DNA of 64,000 bases from Gracilaria gracilis (lineage: Eukaryota; Rhodophyta; Florideophyceae; Gracilariales; Gracilariaceae): NCBI GenBank assembly GCA_030374805.1, contig JARGSG010000229.1, positions 124,001 through 188,000 on the forward strand, read 5' to 3'. The position numbers and the translations under genes were made by a program. Every line of letters begins with the position of its first letter. Position 1 is the first letter of the stretch. Below the pieces are notes generated by a model. That model saw only the letters and a program-made list of their open reading frames with translations, was not told the origin of the DNA and ran no database searches. Below are positions 10,481 through 22,160 of the stretch, piece by piece.

Positions 10481-12884
10481 CGTTCGGAAAGTTATTGTTC
10501 TGAAGGCAGATGGGAAGTGATGGCAGAATTGTTGTACATGACAATTCCAGGGTGCGACGGGGGTAAAATTATTTTACACTCACTAACACCACGAGTGACC
10601 GTCCGGACACGCGACTGTCACAATGCCATGATGGCACGGTATGGATACCAGAAGATACCACAATGAAGTGCCTGGATGAGTAGGGCACCATAGAAACACG
10701 AACCTATTACTAGTCAGCATGACGAAGAAGTGTGAACAGGCATTATAACATGGTATGGAACATGGATAAGACCCAAGAAAGTATCCGAAGACCTAAGCTG
10801 CCAGGTTAATCTCGCCCAACCACCGACGGATATAACGAGGTATTGTACGCCTAAATCGAAAAGAATTGCGGCGCAAGGTAAGCCAGGATAGAGATTGCAA
10901 TAAAACATAGTAATCAGCATGGTAATCAGCATAGTAATCAGCATGCCACTTGGAAGAACATGCATAATTCCGGTTTCCTATATAAACTCCCAATCTAGAG
11001 CTTTCGCGAAGAACTAGGATCGAGTAGACCACTTCTCCTCGTCGAACTACCACCCCCACATTATTCAAACCTCTTTTTTACCCTTTTTTATTCATCAACT
11101 TTTCTCGTTCGGCACTCCCTTTTTCCTTAAACACGGTCAGTGCTTCCTTGCAACCAACCACTTTTCTCTCTCTTATCTACTTAAGCGGACTGGTCTCCTG
11201 GCTATGTTGCAATATTATTGCAGCGTGTTGCGCCAAAGTAAGCGCGCGTCACGTAACTGCTTTTACACTTTTTCTGTCTGTTTTTTGCCTTATCAGAGCA
11301 TCGAATTTGTCGCCCTTCATTCTTTCCTCCTCCCGCTGGTACTCCCTGGAATTTGTAGCGTTTTTCTGGGTTTCTCACCACCCGCGTCATTGGCATCATC
11401 GCCATAAAAATGAGGTCCGCACTATTTTCACAATTGTGGTCTATTATAACTGGTATATCTGTTAAAACTTAGTAAATGAATAACAATACACCGCATAACG
11501 TTTGGTGTATGTTATTCTGACTGATTTGTAGAATGCGGTTGTGTGTTGGGCTGCAAAAGGGAATTTTTTTCACAGAGTAAAAAGATTTTTTTCTCGGCTT
11601 TCTGATTGTGTTTTGTTTTTCATTGTCAATTTTTCGGTTTCAAAACAAATTGATATAGACGATTACGGAATGTAATGCGATATGTGACTCTTTGACGTTC
11701 AACGTGCGGTTTAAGGACAAGGTTGCGCGGTTGCTTGGACAATTGCTCTTATCCCATGTTCTGTATGATAGCTCTTTCTATCTGCAAGCCACCAGGCTAC
11801 CATGCTTTACTTAAAAAGTCTATAACTCACTTGACATATGCAGCATGTGAAAGCAACCTACACATATGGGAAAATAATACGTATAACTGTTCACCTCCAA
11901 ATCAGTCGGAATAGTTTTAATGCGTCGTTTCATAGCCGAGCCTCTGCAGCTTGATTTACATTCGGTCGTGCTCTTCTTCCGGAAGGGAAACCATGCTACA
12001 TCCCTTCAGCCGTGAACATATGAACCGATCTTCTCGTTACTTCGTAAACTTGGAGCCAAGAGAAGCATCTTGCATGTACCGTGGAATTGATCTGAATTCT
12101 ATGAGGCACTTAGGAGATACGGGCACGAACTTTATAGGCACGAGAACTCCCGCCAAAAAAGTAAAAAATCAAAACACCGGTAGCCCCCAAACCGAAACAG
12201 CACACACCACGTATTCTCCGGACGTCATTTGCGTACTTCGTGCAATACAATGCTCTCAAAGACGGATAGTATCAAAGGCGGCGGCTTCTTTGAAGGTGTC
12301 TTAGTTTGCTTTCGTGTGTAGAACTCTCATATTAGTTTTCTGAAGCTTGTCTCCCCCCTCCATGGAAGCACCATGTCAGTCACACAGAGTAGTCCTGAAA
12401 ACCTCCGTACTTTTTCATTAAAACAAATCGTGATGTTTGAGAAGAAAGAATTGAACCTTTTGTGCTCTTGATTGGACTTCCATAGAACTGAGACTATATG
12501 AACAGAACTCGTCTTGTTCTTCTACGTAGAGGGAAACAAAAAAAGCACTGAGCAGCCTCAAATAGATTACTGCATTACTGATCGTACGTAGAAGCTAACT
12601 TTACAGCCCAATTTAGGTTCCAGCTAATGCTACACCTGGTAGAAATGATTAGGCGGAGACAAGAAGAGTCCAAATTCGAGAACCAAACAGTCATATGTCG
12701 CTTGGATCAACAACCCAGCAATACTTCTAGACGTATCCGAACTATGCCAAAGCAGTCCAAAGTATATCTCAGGCATATAAAGGAAACTTTGGGCTCATCA
12801 AAACCACATTGACCACCTCAAAGCTGGCGCACTATACTACTGTTCATCTACAGTTCTGTGCTGCTTTGGAGTTCTCCACAAGCA
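10481..12884. other. No supported gene; one short tandem repeat
   Basis: A 12-bp tandem (RGTAATCAGCAT, three units) lies at 10909-10944. Pyrimidine-rich sequence runs from about 11060 to 11170. Several ORFs of 60-117 codons lack recognisable motifs. The last 200 bp probably belong to the 5' part of the DDE transposon. Confidence 0.45.
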
Positions 12885-13557
12885 ATGGTACTTCCGGCCA
12901 ATGCAACTTTCTACGGCACTCTTCGTCAGGCTCTCTTTGACAGGTACCTTCACGGAACGAGCCACTCTAGTCTGGCCGTTGAATACAATATACCGGAACA
13001 CCGTCTGCGTCGTTGGTATAATCTTTGGACTCGCAACTCTCCTGATAGTCAGCCCACCCACCCGCACGATATCAGTGTTGCCATCGGAGAGGCGGGTCGA
13101 CCCACAGCTTTAACCCATGTCGAAGAGGCAGAGATCGTAAAGACTGTGGATTACTATATGACGAATAACACTCCTTCGTCGAAGACATCTTCAATAGACT
13201 TAGTTCAGTGCTACGTGCAGTCTCTATCAGTCAATCGCCAACATAGTATTGGTTTTCGAGAAGGAAGGCCCTCCATGACATGGTTGAACCGCTTCATGCA
13301 GCGCCATGATCTGAAGTATCTTCCGGTTCGCATAGTTGAAAACTCGAGGCTTAAAGTAACGCCGGAAAAGGTGGCAAGGCACATGGTTCTGGTTGAATCA
13401 ATAATGGATCGATTCCACATTGTTAACACTTCCTGTATATTTAACGTTGATGAGTTGGGGTGTCCGCTTCTAAATGTCTCGGCCGCAGTCTTCGAAAGGG
13501 CATCGCAAGCACTGGATCATTGCCTTTTCAGAAAGTAGTCCGTACGAAGGGCGCTGT
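12885..13557 (+). pseudogene. Pogo-like DDE transposase, N-terminal half
   Basis: It starts at an ATG at 12885. The N-terminus has a helix-turn-helix of the psq type (SLAVEYNIPEHRLRRWYNLW). A CENP-B-like second domain follows (GRPSMTWLNRFMQRHDLKYL), then the first catalytic region FNVDELGCPL, equivalent to the N-x-D-E-T-G block of DDE_1 transposases. The frame closes at TAG 13536-13538, but another frame (FQKVVRTKGAVD) carries the expected next motif. It therefore has a frameshift. The large LTR element follows immediately, and the transposase C-terminus resumes at 25820. Confidence 0.7.
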
Positions 13558-13562
13558 AGACT
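13558..13562. other. 5' target-site duplication (AGACT)
   Basis: These five bases precede the 5' LTR and recur at 25003-25007 after the 3' LTR. A 5-bp duplication is normal for Ty3/gypsy integrases. Confidence 0.9.
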
Positions 13563-14353
13563 TGAAGTGCAACGCCCTCCTTGAGGGATTCCCATGACTT
13601 AGTTATTTCAGACATGTCGGCTGGGTTAATTATGACTACATACGATGGCCACGTTGGTGGATGGGACACGTGGGACACGGCAGAGTCCAGGAGGTTGGCC
13701 CAGCATGGCTGGTAATTCTGCACCTTTTATGGGGGTATTCTAGATTAATATGGTATTTGCCGTACAGTACGGGAGGCGAGCTACACTACTTAGTGCGCCG
13801 GCAACTCTGCCGTCGCACCCAGTAAACCTTCCCCAACCAGGGTTTTGGCTCTAGACTGCTTCGCCTTCGGCGGTACTCAACTCCTCCTTGGAGCAATATC
13901 CCGTAGCCTACGAACTGTCTATTCTCCCTGCATCCCCTAAACGAACCCAATATTGGGAGTATTTACCAATCGCTGTCGCGTTCGCCCTTGTATAAGGTTT
14001 CCACCGGCTTTGCCGTATCCTTAACCACATCTTGTGGACTCTTCTTTTCCTTTTCTTTCCCTTTTTCCCTTTGCTTTTGGGTTGTTACTCCGCCACTCGC
14101 AGCCTGTGCTGACACCGCGTCGCACTCGCCACACTGTGGACACTTCGCCTCCTTGGTGGATAACACACACACGCCGCTCACGCGGAATACCTTCTTGTCT
14201 CACCTTCCTACGCTCGTCGTGAAGGGTGACCTCGGCCTTACACCCCGACTTAGTCGTGTCATTCCTGGAAGGGTTCTGCTTGCTGTGCTACCTCGTGTGA
14301 GGAAGATCCCGAACGTCTTCGTGGTTCTTTCCCCATTGGGGCATTGCACTACA
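13563..14353 (+). repeat. 5' LTR
   Basis: It begins TGAAGTGCAACG and ends CACTACA. It aligns end to end with 24212-25002 at the same length of 791 bp, with about 19 substitutions. Pyrimidine-rich sequence at about 14036-14085 and an AT-rich segment near 13745-13770 could hold promoter signals, but no TATA box is certain. Confidence 0.95.
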
Positions 14354-14356
14354 AAC

Positions 14357-14369
14357 TGGTCTCCCGACC
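14357..14369 (+). promoter_or_regulatory. Primer-binding site
   Basis: TGGTCTCCCGACC lies three bases after the LTR end. TGG pairs with a tRNA CCA terminus and the rest would pair with a tRNA acceptor arm. The matching tRNA cannot be named from this window. Confidence 0.7.
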
Positions 14370-14463
14370 TAGAAGATTGTTGGTGTGTTGCTTTCCCTCT
14401 TTGAGGTGACTTATCTACTTTTCTGGAAGATTCCGTGTTTCTCCCGTTGAACGCTTCTTACCG

Positions 14464-16635
14464 ATGTCTCGGAAGCCATCTCGTGCGGAGCCGGCAGTTA
14501 CCCGCAGCCGCTCCCACGATGGTGGGGATGTTCCCGCTGATCGGGTGATTTCCAATATCCCGATTAGGGCTGGTTCAACCCTCGCCGCGAAGGTTTCCTC
14601 TCAGACTTTGAGCCGACACCGGGAACCCCGAGACCTTCCGTTGCCTCCGTTGGCCAACTCCAGAGGTGGAGCTGGCCCGGCTCCGGCCGTTGCTGGTGCA
14701 CCGCCCGTGCCCCAATCAACCTTCGCTGCCGCGGCAATACAGCCCCGTCAGGAGGTCGCCAACACCTCCCAGGAGACTTCCCCGGAGGACCAGGTACGCA
14801 CCTTGCGTGCCGCCCATAATGCCCTTGTAGGGGAATTTCGAGCCCTCCGTGAGGTGGTCGAGAGTACCTCTGCAGAGGATGTTGCTGAAGACCTCCGCGT
14901 ATTGCGGTCTGATGTCAACAAAATGTTGGAGTGTTTGGGTTCGCCCACCGCCTTCGTTGAAGGGATTGAGGAGCGATTCAATCGCTTCCGCGCCCGTCTG
15001 GAGACGTTGGAGCAAACCAAAATAATGGATAAAGACTCTCCGGATGATCCGGTTGTTGCCGTGTCACAACGCGACCAGCGCGCTAGAACAGGCAAAGGCC
15101 GCCGTAGGCGAAATTCCAAACACTACCACGATCATTCGGATACACCGACCTCGTCGGATTCCAACACGAGTCACTCGGATGGGTCTACTTCTTCAGACTC
15201 CGAGTCGGAGGATGGTCGCCGTGGGCGTTCTTCCCGCTCAAAGCAGTCTTCTGCCTCCGAGGGGGCGATGTGCTCCCGTACGAAGGGTAGAAGACACTCC
15301 GGACTCCGGGAATTGAAACCTACAAATAGGATGTATCGCAAGTTACTTTCGTACCGATACTATCGGTTGGAAGACTCCTCTCTGGAGCGTACACCTCGTG
15401 GAACGGGAAGAGTGAAGGATTGCATCAAGCGAATGCAGCTCTCACTCCGAAACCAGACTTTTGCTGGAGACGACCCAATCCTGGTGTTAGATTTTCTTGC
15501 CCGCTTTGTCGCGGAAGCCGATATACTCGGGATGAACGAAGGGCAAGCCTACGTGGCGCTGCTGTACTTTTTACGGGGGGTGGCCGAAGACCAGTATCAC
15601 TCTGTAAGAGGTTCCACCAGAGCCTCCGAAGGAGGGGTGACGTGCTGGCCTGAAGCAGTCAAGTACCTCTTGAGGTCCTAAGCGACGAATGATGGCATTC
15701 AGTCCGCGATCCTCGCTTTGAGGGATACTCGTCAGCGCCACGACGAGGTTGAAACCGATTATTTGGTACGCCTTCAAAAGGCTTTCCACCGCTGTGGTAA
15801 TGTCTACCCCGCTGGGGAACGTTGTACGATGTTCATCGATGGAATGAGTGCAGCCATCAAGTCCCTCGTTGCCCACCGTCAGGAGGACAAGCCGAGGATT
15901 ACTTACCTCGAGTTGGTCCAAGCCGCACGCGCGGAGGGTGATGCAGTACGTGCTCGGGTTTCTCATTCGAGGTCGAAGTCCGCGAAAGCGCTGGTGATGG
16001 AGGACCGCTCCCCGTCGCTCTCGCTGGTAGCGGCTGAACACTCACAACAGGGATATGACAACGTGCAGTTGGCGCACGGCGAAGTCCTCTCCGTACCGAC
16101 TACGGAACTCCCGTCAACGACGGAGACCACGTTCGATACAGTGCTGGCAGACCCAGCGGTGTACGCGGACAACCGTCGTGTGACGGCGCCTTCAATCCCA
16201 TATTCGAATGGAGGTACCCGTTTTCAACGGCCTTGGTGGAAGGACCCACGCCCTGTAGTTCGTTTCACCTGTATTCGGAAGGATAACCTGCAAGCAGGAC
16301 TGTTGCGACTGATATGTCACCTGTGCTACACGCACGGTCACACATCGCCACAGTGCCTCTTCTCACTGAGGGAAATGGCTTAAGTAGTGTCGAACTACGA
16401 AGCCCTGATCCCAGAGGAGAAGCGCACAGTGCCCATCGCATCGTACTTGCGCGCGAAGTTGGACCTTTCGCATGCTCTCCCGCCTGCGCGGTCCGCTCCG
16501 ATGAAGTCGGTTGCCCCCGCCCAGCAGGCGTACGTTCCAAACACCACTCACGTAGAAAACCCTCAGCGAGGAACCCAATCCCTCGTTGTGGAGGACCCTG
16601 AGCAGCCGCCGCAGGCAGAAGCCCAGGAAAACTAA
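14464..16635 (+). pseudogene. gag of the Ty3/gypsy element
   Basis: A single frame starts at ATG 14464 and ends at TAA 16633-16635. It is broken by in-frame TAA at 15679-15681 and at 16381-16383. The order is a Pro/Ala-rich N-terminus, a helical segment (residues ~115-170), a Ser/Asp-rich basic linker (~200-285), a capsid-like region (ILVLDFLARFVAEADILGMN; a retrotransposon gag fold is likely) and a CCHC zinc knuckle at 16315-16356 (C-X2-C-X4-H-X4-C). Gag would form the particle and bind the RNA. Because all parts share one frame, only two nonsense changes separate this from a complete gag. Confidence 0.8.
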
Positions 16636-16763
16636 TGAAGGGAGTCTCCCCTCAGGGAGAGGCGCCCTCAGAGTCGAGGTTGAGGACGCCCGAGGCGTCG
16701 TTGCTTCGCTCCCCGGTGTAGATCCTGTCAAGGAGTGACACCGCTGACGCGGATTCAGAACAC

Positions 16764-19700
16764 TTGGGTGTTCTGCGTCGACCGTGGATACGGGTAAAGA
16801 ATAACCGGATCCCGGATAGAATCATGGTCATGGCCAAGCGAAACTATAAAGTTTACGCTGATCTTGGCCTCAACGCCCAGTTTCTGGTAAGATTTCTAAC
16901 TGCCCTGGGGGTGCTGGCCCGAACTTCGTCGTGGAGTCCGTATTGCCCCCGCTGGTGCGGTCTCGTATCCGCTCTGAAGCGGTCCCGAACGTCGCTGACG
17001 CGAATAACAACCCGTTATCAACGGTGGGAACCGTCGACTTAGTCGTCCGGTTGGGCACCTTTATGGTGAAGCTCGACTTTGTCGTTTGTCGTTCATTGGC
17101 TGCGCCAGTTATACTGGGATGCGATTACTGCGACATGTTTGTCGAAGCAATCCGGCCCCGCCTCAGGCATGTGGAACTCGACGACGGATCATCGGTACCG
17201 ATTGTCCGTCGCCAGTTTAAGCGCGCTTCACAGAAGCAAGGTACGCTGCCTGCTGCGCAGGAACCATCGCCCGCCACGCAGGAGTTCGCGAAGCTCCGCG
17301 TTGCCGCGTCGGTTTCTATACCGCCGGAGTCCCAGGTTATGGTGAAGGTCAACTCCTGTCAACACGGCATTCGGGTCGTACAGCCCCTTTCCTCGTTGTA
17401 CGAGAAGTGTCAACTCGCCGTTGCAAACGTAATTGTGCAGGTGCACCCGGTAACTCCGTTTCGAATCTTGGTTGCCAACCTTGACACCAAGCCCCAGTAT
17501 CTGGTAAAGAACCAAGTGATTGGATCAGTCACCCCGCACCCGCTCGCGATGCTCCCGACGCGGATGACTGCTGCCGATGTTCTCGGATTGGTTACCTCCA
17601 AGGAGGGAGACAGTTCAGAGAACCCCGACGCTTCGTCTAAGGAGGGGGAGGACACCGCCGTTTCAACGGAGAAGTCGCCGAATGATTCGGATTTTCAACC
17701 TGTTTCCGACACAGGACAGCGTGGTCCCACAAGCTACGACCGGCTTGACCCGGTGAAGGCTCTCGAAGAGCTCGACTTCGGTCATGTACCGGATTCGCAC
17801 CGCGATCGACTCCGTAAAATGCTACGGGAATTTACCACTATGTGGGATGGCTCTCTTGGAGAGATTTCTACGACGGAACACCGTATCGACTTGTTGCCGA
17901 ACGCGCGTCCGGTTGCGCAACCCCCGTACAGGGCAGGACCGAAAGCTCGGGAGGAGGAGCAGTTCCAAGTGGATAAGATGCTCCGCGCCGGGGTGATTGA
18001 ACCCGCTAAGTCACCCTGGGCTTCTCCAGTTGTACTGGCATTGAAGTCCGACGGCACGTGGCGATTTTGTATCGACTACCGCCGGCTCAACGCCGTAACT
18101 GTACGGGACAGCTACCCCATACCGCGTATAGACGAGTGCATTGACTCGCTTGGCGATGCAACTGTGTTCACGGCGTTGGATGCCAATTGGGGATATTGGC
18201 AAGTACCTGTAAGGGAAGAGGACCGCGACAAGACAGCGTTTGTCTGTCACTCTGGGGCCCACCGCTTCAAGTGGATGCCTTTTGGTTTAACCAACGCCCT
18301 CGCTACGTTTCGACGAGCGGTCGATATCCTGCTCAACAGGTTCAAGTGGCGGTCGTGTTTGGTATATCTGGATGACATCATCGTCTTCTCAGATGGCCTC
18401 GACGACCACCTCACCCACGTGCGGGAAGTCCTAACCGTGTTACGGGATGCTGGTATTACCCTCAAGCTGAGGAAATGTGAGTTCTTCACAGATACGATCA
18501 TGTATCTGGGACACGTGATCCGTTCTGGACGGCTGTCGATCGAGGAAGCTCGCGTCAAATCCCTCGTTGAGGCAAAGCAACCCCGTACTCAGACGGAACT
18601 CCGGTCCTTTCTGGGGCTAGCCAACGTCTATCGACGGTTCATTCCGAACTTTTCGGATATCGCGGATCCACTTAACGCACTACTGCGTAAAGGACAGCCA
18701 CCGAAACTGGAACCCTTAACGGCCGCGCAAGCGGATGCGTTCAACTCCTTAAAGGAGGCTGTCACGTCAGCACCGATCCTATCGTTACCCAAATTGGGAT
18801 TGCCGTACTCCGTGGACACGGACTCGAGCGACTACCAAGTCGGTTGCGCTCTTTTCCAAACCACCCCAGAGGGGGAGCGGAAGCCATTTGGTTATTGGTC
18901 GCGTTCGCTGAACGTTCAGGAACGGAACTACTCTGTATCAGAGAAAGAGTGTCTCGCCGTTGTGTGGGCGCTTTCCACTCTCCGCCCCTATCTTATGGGT
19001 GTTCACTTTACCGTATACACGGATCATTCTTCATTGAGGTGGTTCATGAATATCTCCGATCCATCGGGCCGCCTCATGCGGTGGTGACTCCGCTTAGCGG
19101 AATACGACTTCACAGTCATTTATAAGAAGGGAGCGTTGAACACTCAGGCTGATGCGCTTTCGCGTCTACCCAGGAGTGGGGAAGCCCTCGCAACCGAAGA
19201 TCATGAAAGCCCGTGCTTCGTCGTGGACGGAATAGAACCGGAAGATCCGGATTGGCCGGAAGATCCGGATATGGATGCTGACTTTGACGAACTCCTCGCC
19301 TCTGGCGAGGGTGCCACTGAGAAACCCCCACCGGGGAATTTTGTTCCCATTACTCCGGAAGAACTGGTAAGAGAGCAGTTCGGAGACCCCTTTTGTGTAG
19401 GGATACGCGCCCGTCTTAACGGTGGTGCAGTACTCTCTTTCGAGGTGAACGACCGAGGATACTTCATAAGGACAGTTGAGGCAAACCCACAAGTCGTGGT
19501 TTCGCATTCCCTGCGGTCGCGGGTGTTGCATTTAACGCACTACCCGAAGATCGGTGGTCACGCCGGAGGCCGGAAGCTTTATTTCATCCTGAGAAGGGAC
19601 GTTTACTGGCCGGCCATGGCGGTGGATTGCTACGCCACGGTACGCTTCTGTACAGAATGTGCAAAGAACCGAGTTAAACTTCGGAAGAACAGCAAGGCAC

Positions 19701-21019
19701 TGAAGCTTTTCCTTGCCAGGGCACCGCTCGAGTTTGTCGCGATCGAGATTCTCGGACCACACCTCACAACGAGGCGGGGCAACAAGTTTTTACTTGTCAT
19801 CACCGACCGCTTCTCGAAGCTGGTTCGGACAGTCCCTCTTCGGAGGATATCCACCTTCACGGTGGCTAACGCGTTCGCTACCCATTGGGTATTTGCGTAT
19901 GGACCTCCAGTGGAGTTGTTATCCGACAACGGAAAGCAGTTTGCGTCCAGGTTCTTCCAGGATGTGTGTCGCATCCTGGATGTAAAGAACCTGTTCACAA
20001 CTACTTATCATCCCCAATGTAATGGGCAAGTCGAACGGTTTAACCGGACAATGCTCGCATCTCTGCGTTCGTACGTTGCTGACCACCCAAAGACTTGTGA
20101 TCTGTACACTGATGCGATTACCTTCGCCTACAACACTCAGGTTCACCGGACTACCGGGGTATCGCCATTTGAGTTGGTACTATCCCGTTTGCTCCCGCCT
20201 GTGGCGTTGGAACCGCAAGCTACGCTTGGAACCTTCCCATCCGTGGGCGACTACCGTAACAATTGGAAACAATGGCTAACCAAGTTGGTTCCCGCTACGC
20301 AAAAGTCTATCGAACGTGCCCAGGCCGCTTACAAGCGTGATTTTGACAACCGCTTACGGCGTCCTGACACTCCGCCAATCGCGGTTGGTAACTACATCTA
20401 TGTACGAAAAAAGTACTATAACCCGGAACGGGAAAGGCGTCACAAACTCTCGCCAGTGGCGGACGGCCCCTTCAGGGTGATCTCTACAACTACCGACACT
20501 GTTGTGGGGATGATGGGAGATACGCACGAGCGGTTATCCCGCGATCGCGTTGTCATGGCCCCTCCACCCTCGTCGGAGGTAGTACTGGACAGTACTTCCG
20601 TTTCTACGGGTACAGCAACACCGGACAATCCGGGAACATATGTGGTCGAACGACCTTCAGTTCTACCACACCCCACCCGGGGCCTCTTAGATATTCCGAT
20701 GTTATCGGAAACGCCGGCACAGCCGGAACAATCAGGTCTACATGGCCCAATGCCTTCTTCTTTTACCGCCCCTGGTAGGATTGTCACCGGCCAAGCGGGG
20801 CCCCCAACGCACCCTCCGTTGCTCCGTCTAAGGAGGGGGAGGGAAACAGCTGCTCCGATGGAGGTCTTTCGCCGTCGCAACGGAATTCACGCCGTGAAGC
20901 ACGAGAAGGTGCCGCAGGATCGCTGCCGCTCTCTCGGAACGACAGTCGAGCTGCAGTGCCAAGCCCCCTCAGGGTGTGTCGTCCCCGAACGTCGACGATC
21001 CCTCCTTGGAGGCAGTTGA
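16764..21019 (+). pseudogene. pol of the Ty3/gypsy element (PR-RT-RH-IN)
   Basis: The protease region is split by a frameshift near 16890. VYADLGLNAQFLV lies in one frame and GAGPNFVVES plus VILGCDYCD in the next, and the D-S/T-G aspartate is not visible. RT is well preserved, with FTALDANWGYWQ and the catalytic YLDDIIVF near 18364. RNase H keeps its acidic residues (VDTDSSDYQVG, SEKECLAVV, VYTDHSSLRWF) but runs into TGA at 19084-19086. Integrase continues in the same frame with its zinc finger, LLSDNGKQFAS and NGQVERFNR, and a GPF-type module (SPVADGPFRVI). The first catalytic position reads VAIEILGP, glutamate where aspartate is expected (codon 19745-19747). Protease and integrase are therefore both likely dead. 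Confidence 0.9.
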
Positions 21020-22013
21020 ACCTGCATCGCAGTTGCCGCAGCACCTGGAGAACACCACCCTTTCGGGGAACGTTTGTAAGCACCTGTCAGTGGCGCCCTC
21101 CGGCCGGGAGGACGCTGCGGCAGAGGAACCCAGCACTGGGAATGCAACACCTCGTGGCGAGGCAACTACCCCCATGCAGGGCAAGGCGCGCTTGCGCAGT
21201 CGCACTCCAAGCGTCTCGGTAGAACCTGGCACTGCCAGCACGACACCGGCCGCTCCGGAGTTGGCACCCGTCTACGACGGCACACTACGCCCGACCAAGT
21301 CGAAACCTCCCCAAGTAGCGGGCACAGCGCCGGCTGTACACGCCCCCCACGGGAAGAGTGCTGTACACGCCCCACACGGGACCAGCACAGCACACACTGG
21401 CTTACCGGAAATAGAAACCGCACGCGGGGTGCCAAGCCAGCAGGGCACGGCGCAACCGTTGAAGGTTCCACGCGCCAGGAAGGCGGATCGGACTAGGAAA
21501 AATTCTAGCTAACCATTGTTGGAGTCACGTGCCCGTACGCGGGAGGACGCACCGCACGCGCCCCTTCCCGCTGAGCGCGGAGCACCCCCGCCGGGGGATA
21601 CGACGACAACGTCATCGCCAAGGCGGATCGACCCACGCAGACTTGCAATAAGGGGGGACTACCACCCAAGTGGGATACCAGCACCCTGTAGGGACGGCAC
21701 CGATACCACCTTGGTGGGCCCCGACACCCCTTTGAGGGACATTTTCCTCCATGAAGGGACCACTCCACGCGAAGTGACGACAACACGGCAAGGCCGGGAA
21801 GTGTACGTGCAGGAGTACGTCTTCGACCGAGTAATCGGGCATTCCTACGACGGGAACGGCGACCTGCTCTATCGCGTCCGTTGGTACGGCTATGGCCCCG
21901 AAGGGGATACAGAGAAACCGATCGAACATCTCCCCCGATCACGGGTCGTACAGTATCACCGGCGCGCCGGCACCGCACTACCAGGCACGCTGGAAAGAGC
22001 CCAAGTAGGATAA
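20976..22013 (+). pseudogene. Post-integrase linker and chromodomain ORF
   Basis: This frame overlaps the end of pol in another phase. It runs as a disordered Pro/Ala/Thr-rich linker with a short repeat (VHAPHG twice), stops at TAA 21510-21512, and continues in phase to 22013. Near the end is a chromodomain (YVFDRVIGHSYDGNGDLLYR followed by VRWYGYG, then EKPIEHLP). In chromoviruses the chromodomain usually follows integrase directly. Here some 250-300 residues separate them and a frame change is needed. It could be a +1-shifted extension of pol or a separate product. Confidence 0.75.
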
Positions 22014-22160
22014 TTGGTAACCATCCAGGACGGGAGAAAAGAAGGAAGACCGAATAGAAGTATAATTGAAGAAGGACCGTCAAGGACGAGAAGTTTACGT
22101 TGTGTTCATCATGTTGTCATGGAAAAGCCGGTCGAATCGGAATACAAGCCGGGACGGGCA

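Noticed and set aside
11148..11465. 105-codon hydrophobic plus-strand ORF
   Set aside because: It starts at TTG, overlaps an equally long ORF in another frame, and has no recognisable topology or family.
14021..14404. ORFs inside the 5' LTR, and their copies inside the 3' LTR
   Set aside because: They lie in a non-coding terminal repeat, and the substitutions between the LTRs do not follow a coding pattern.
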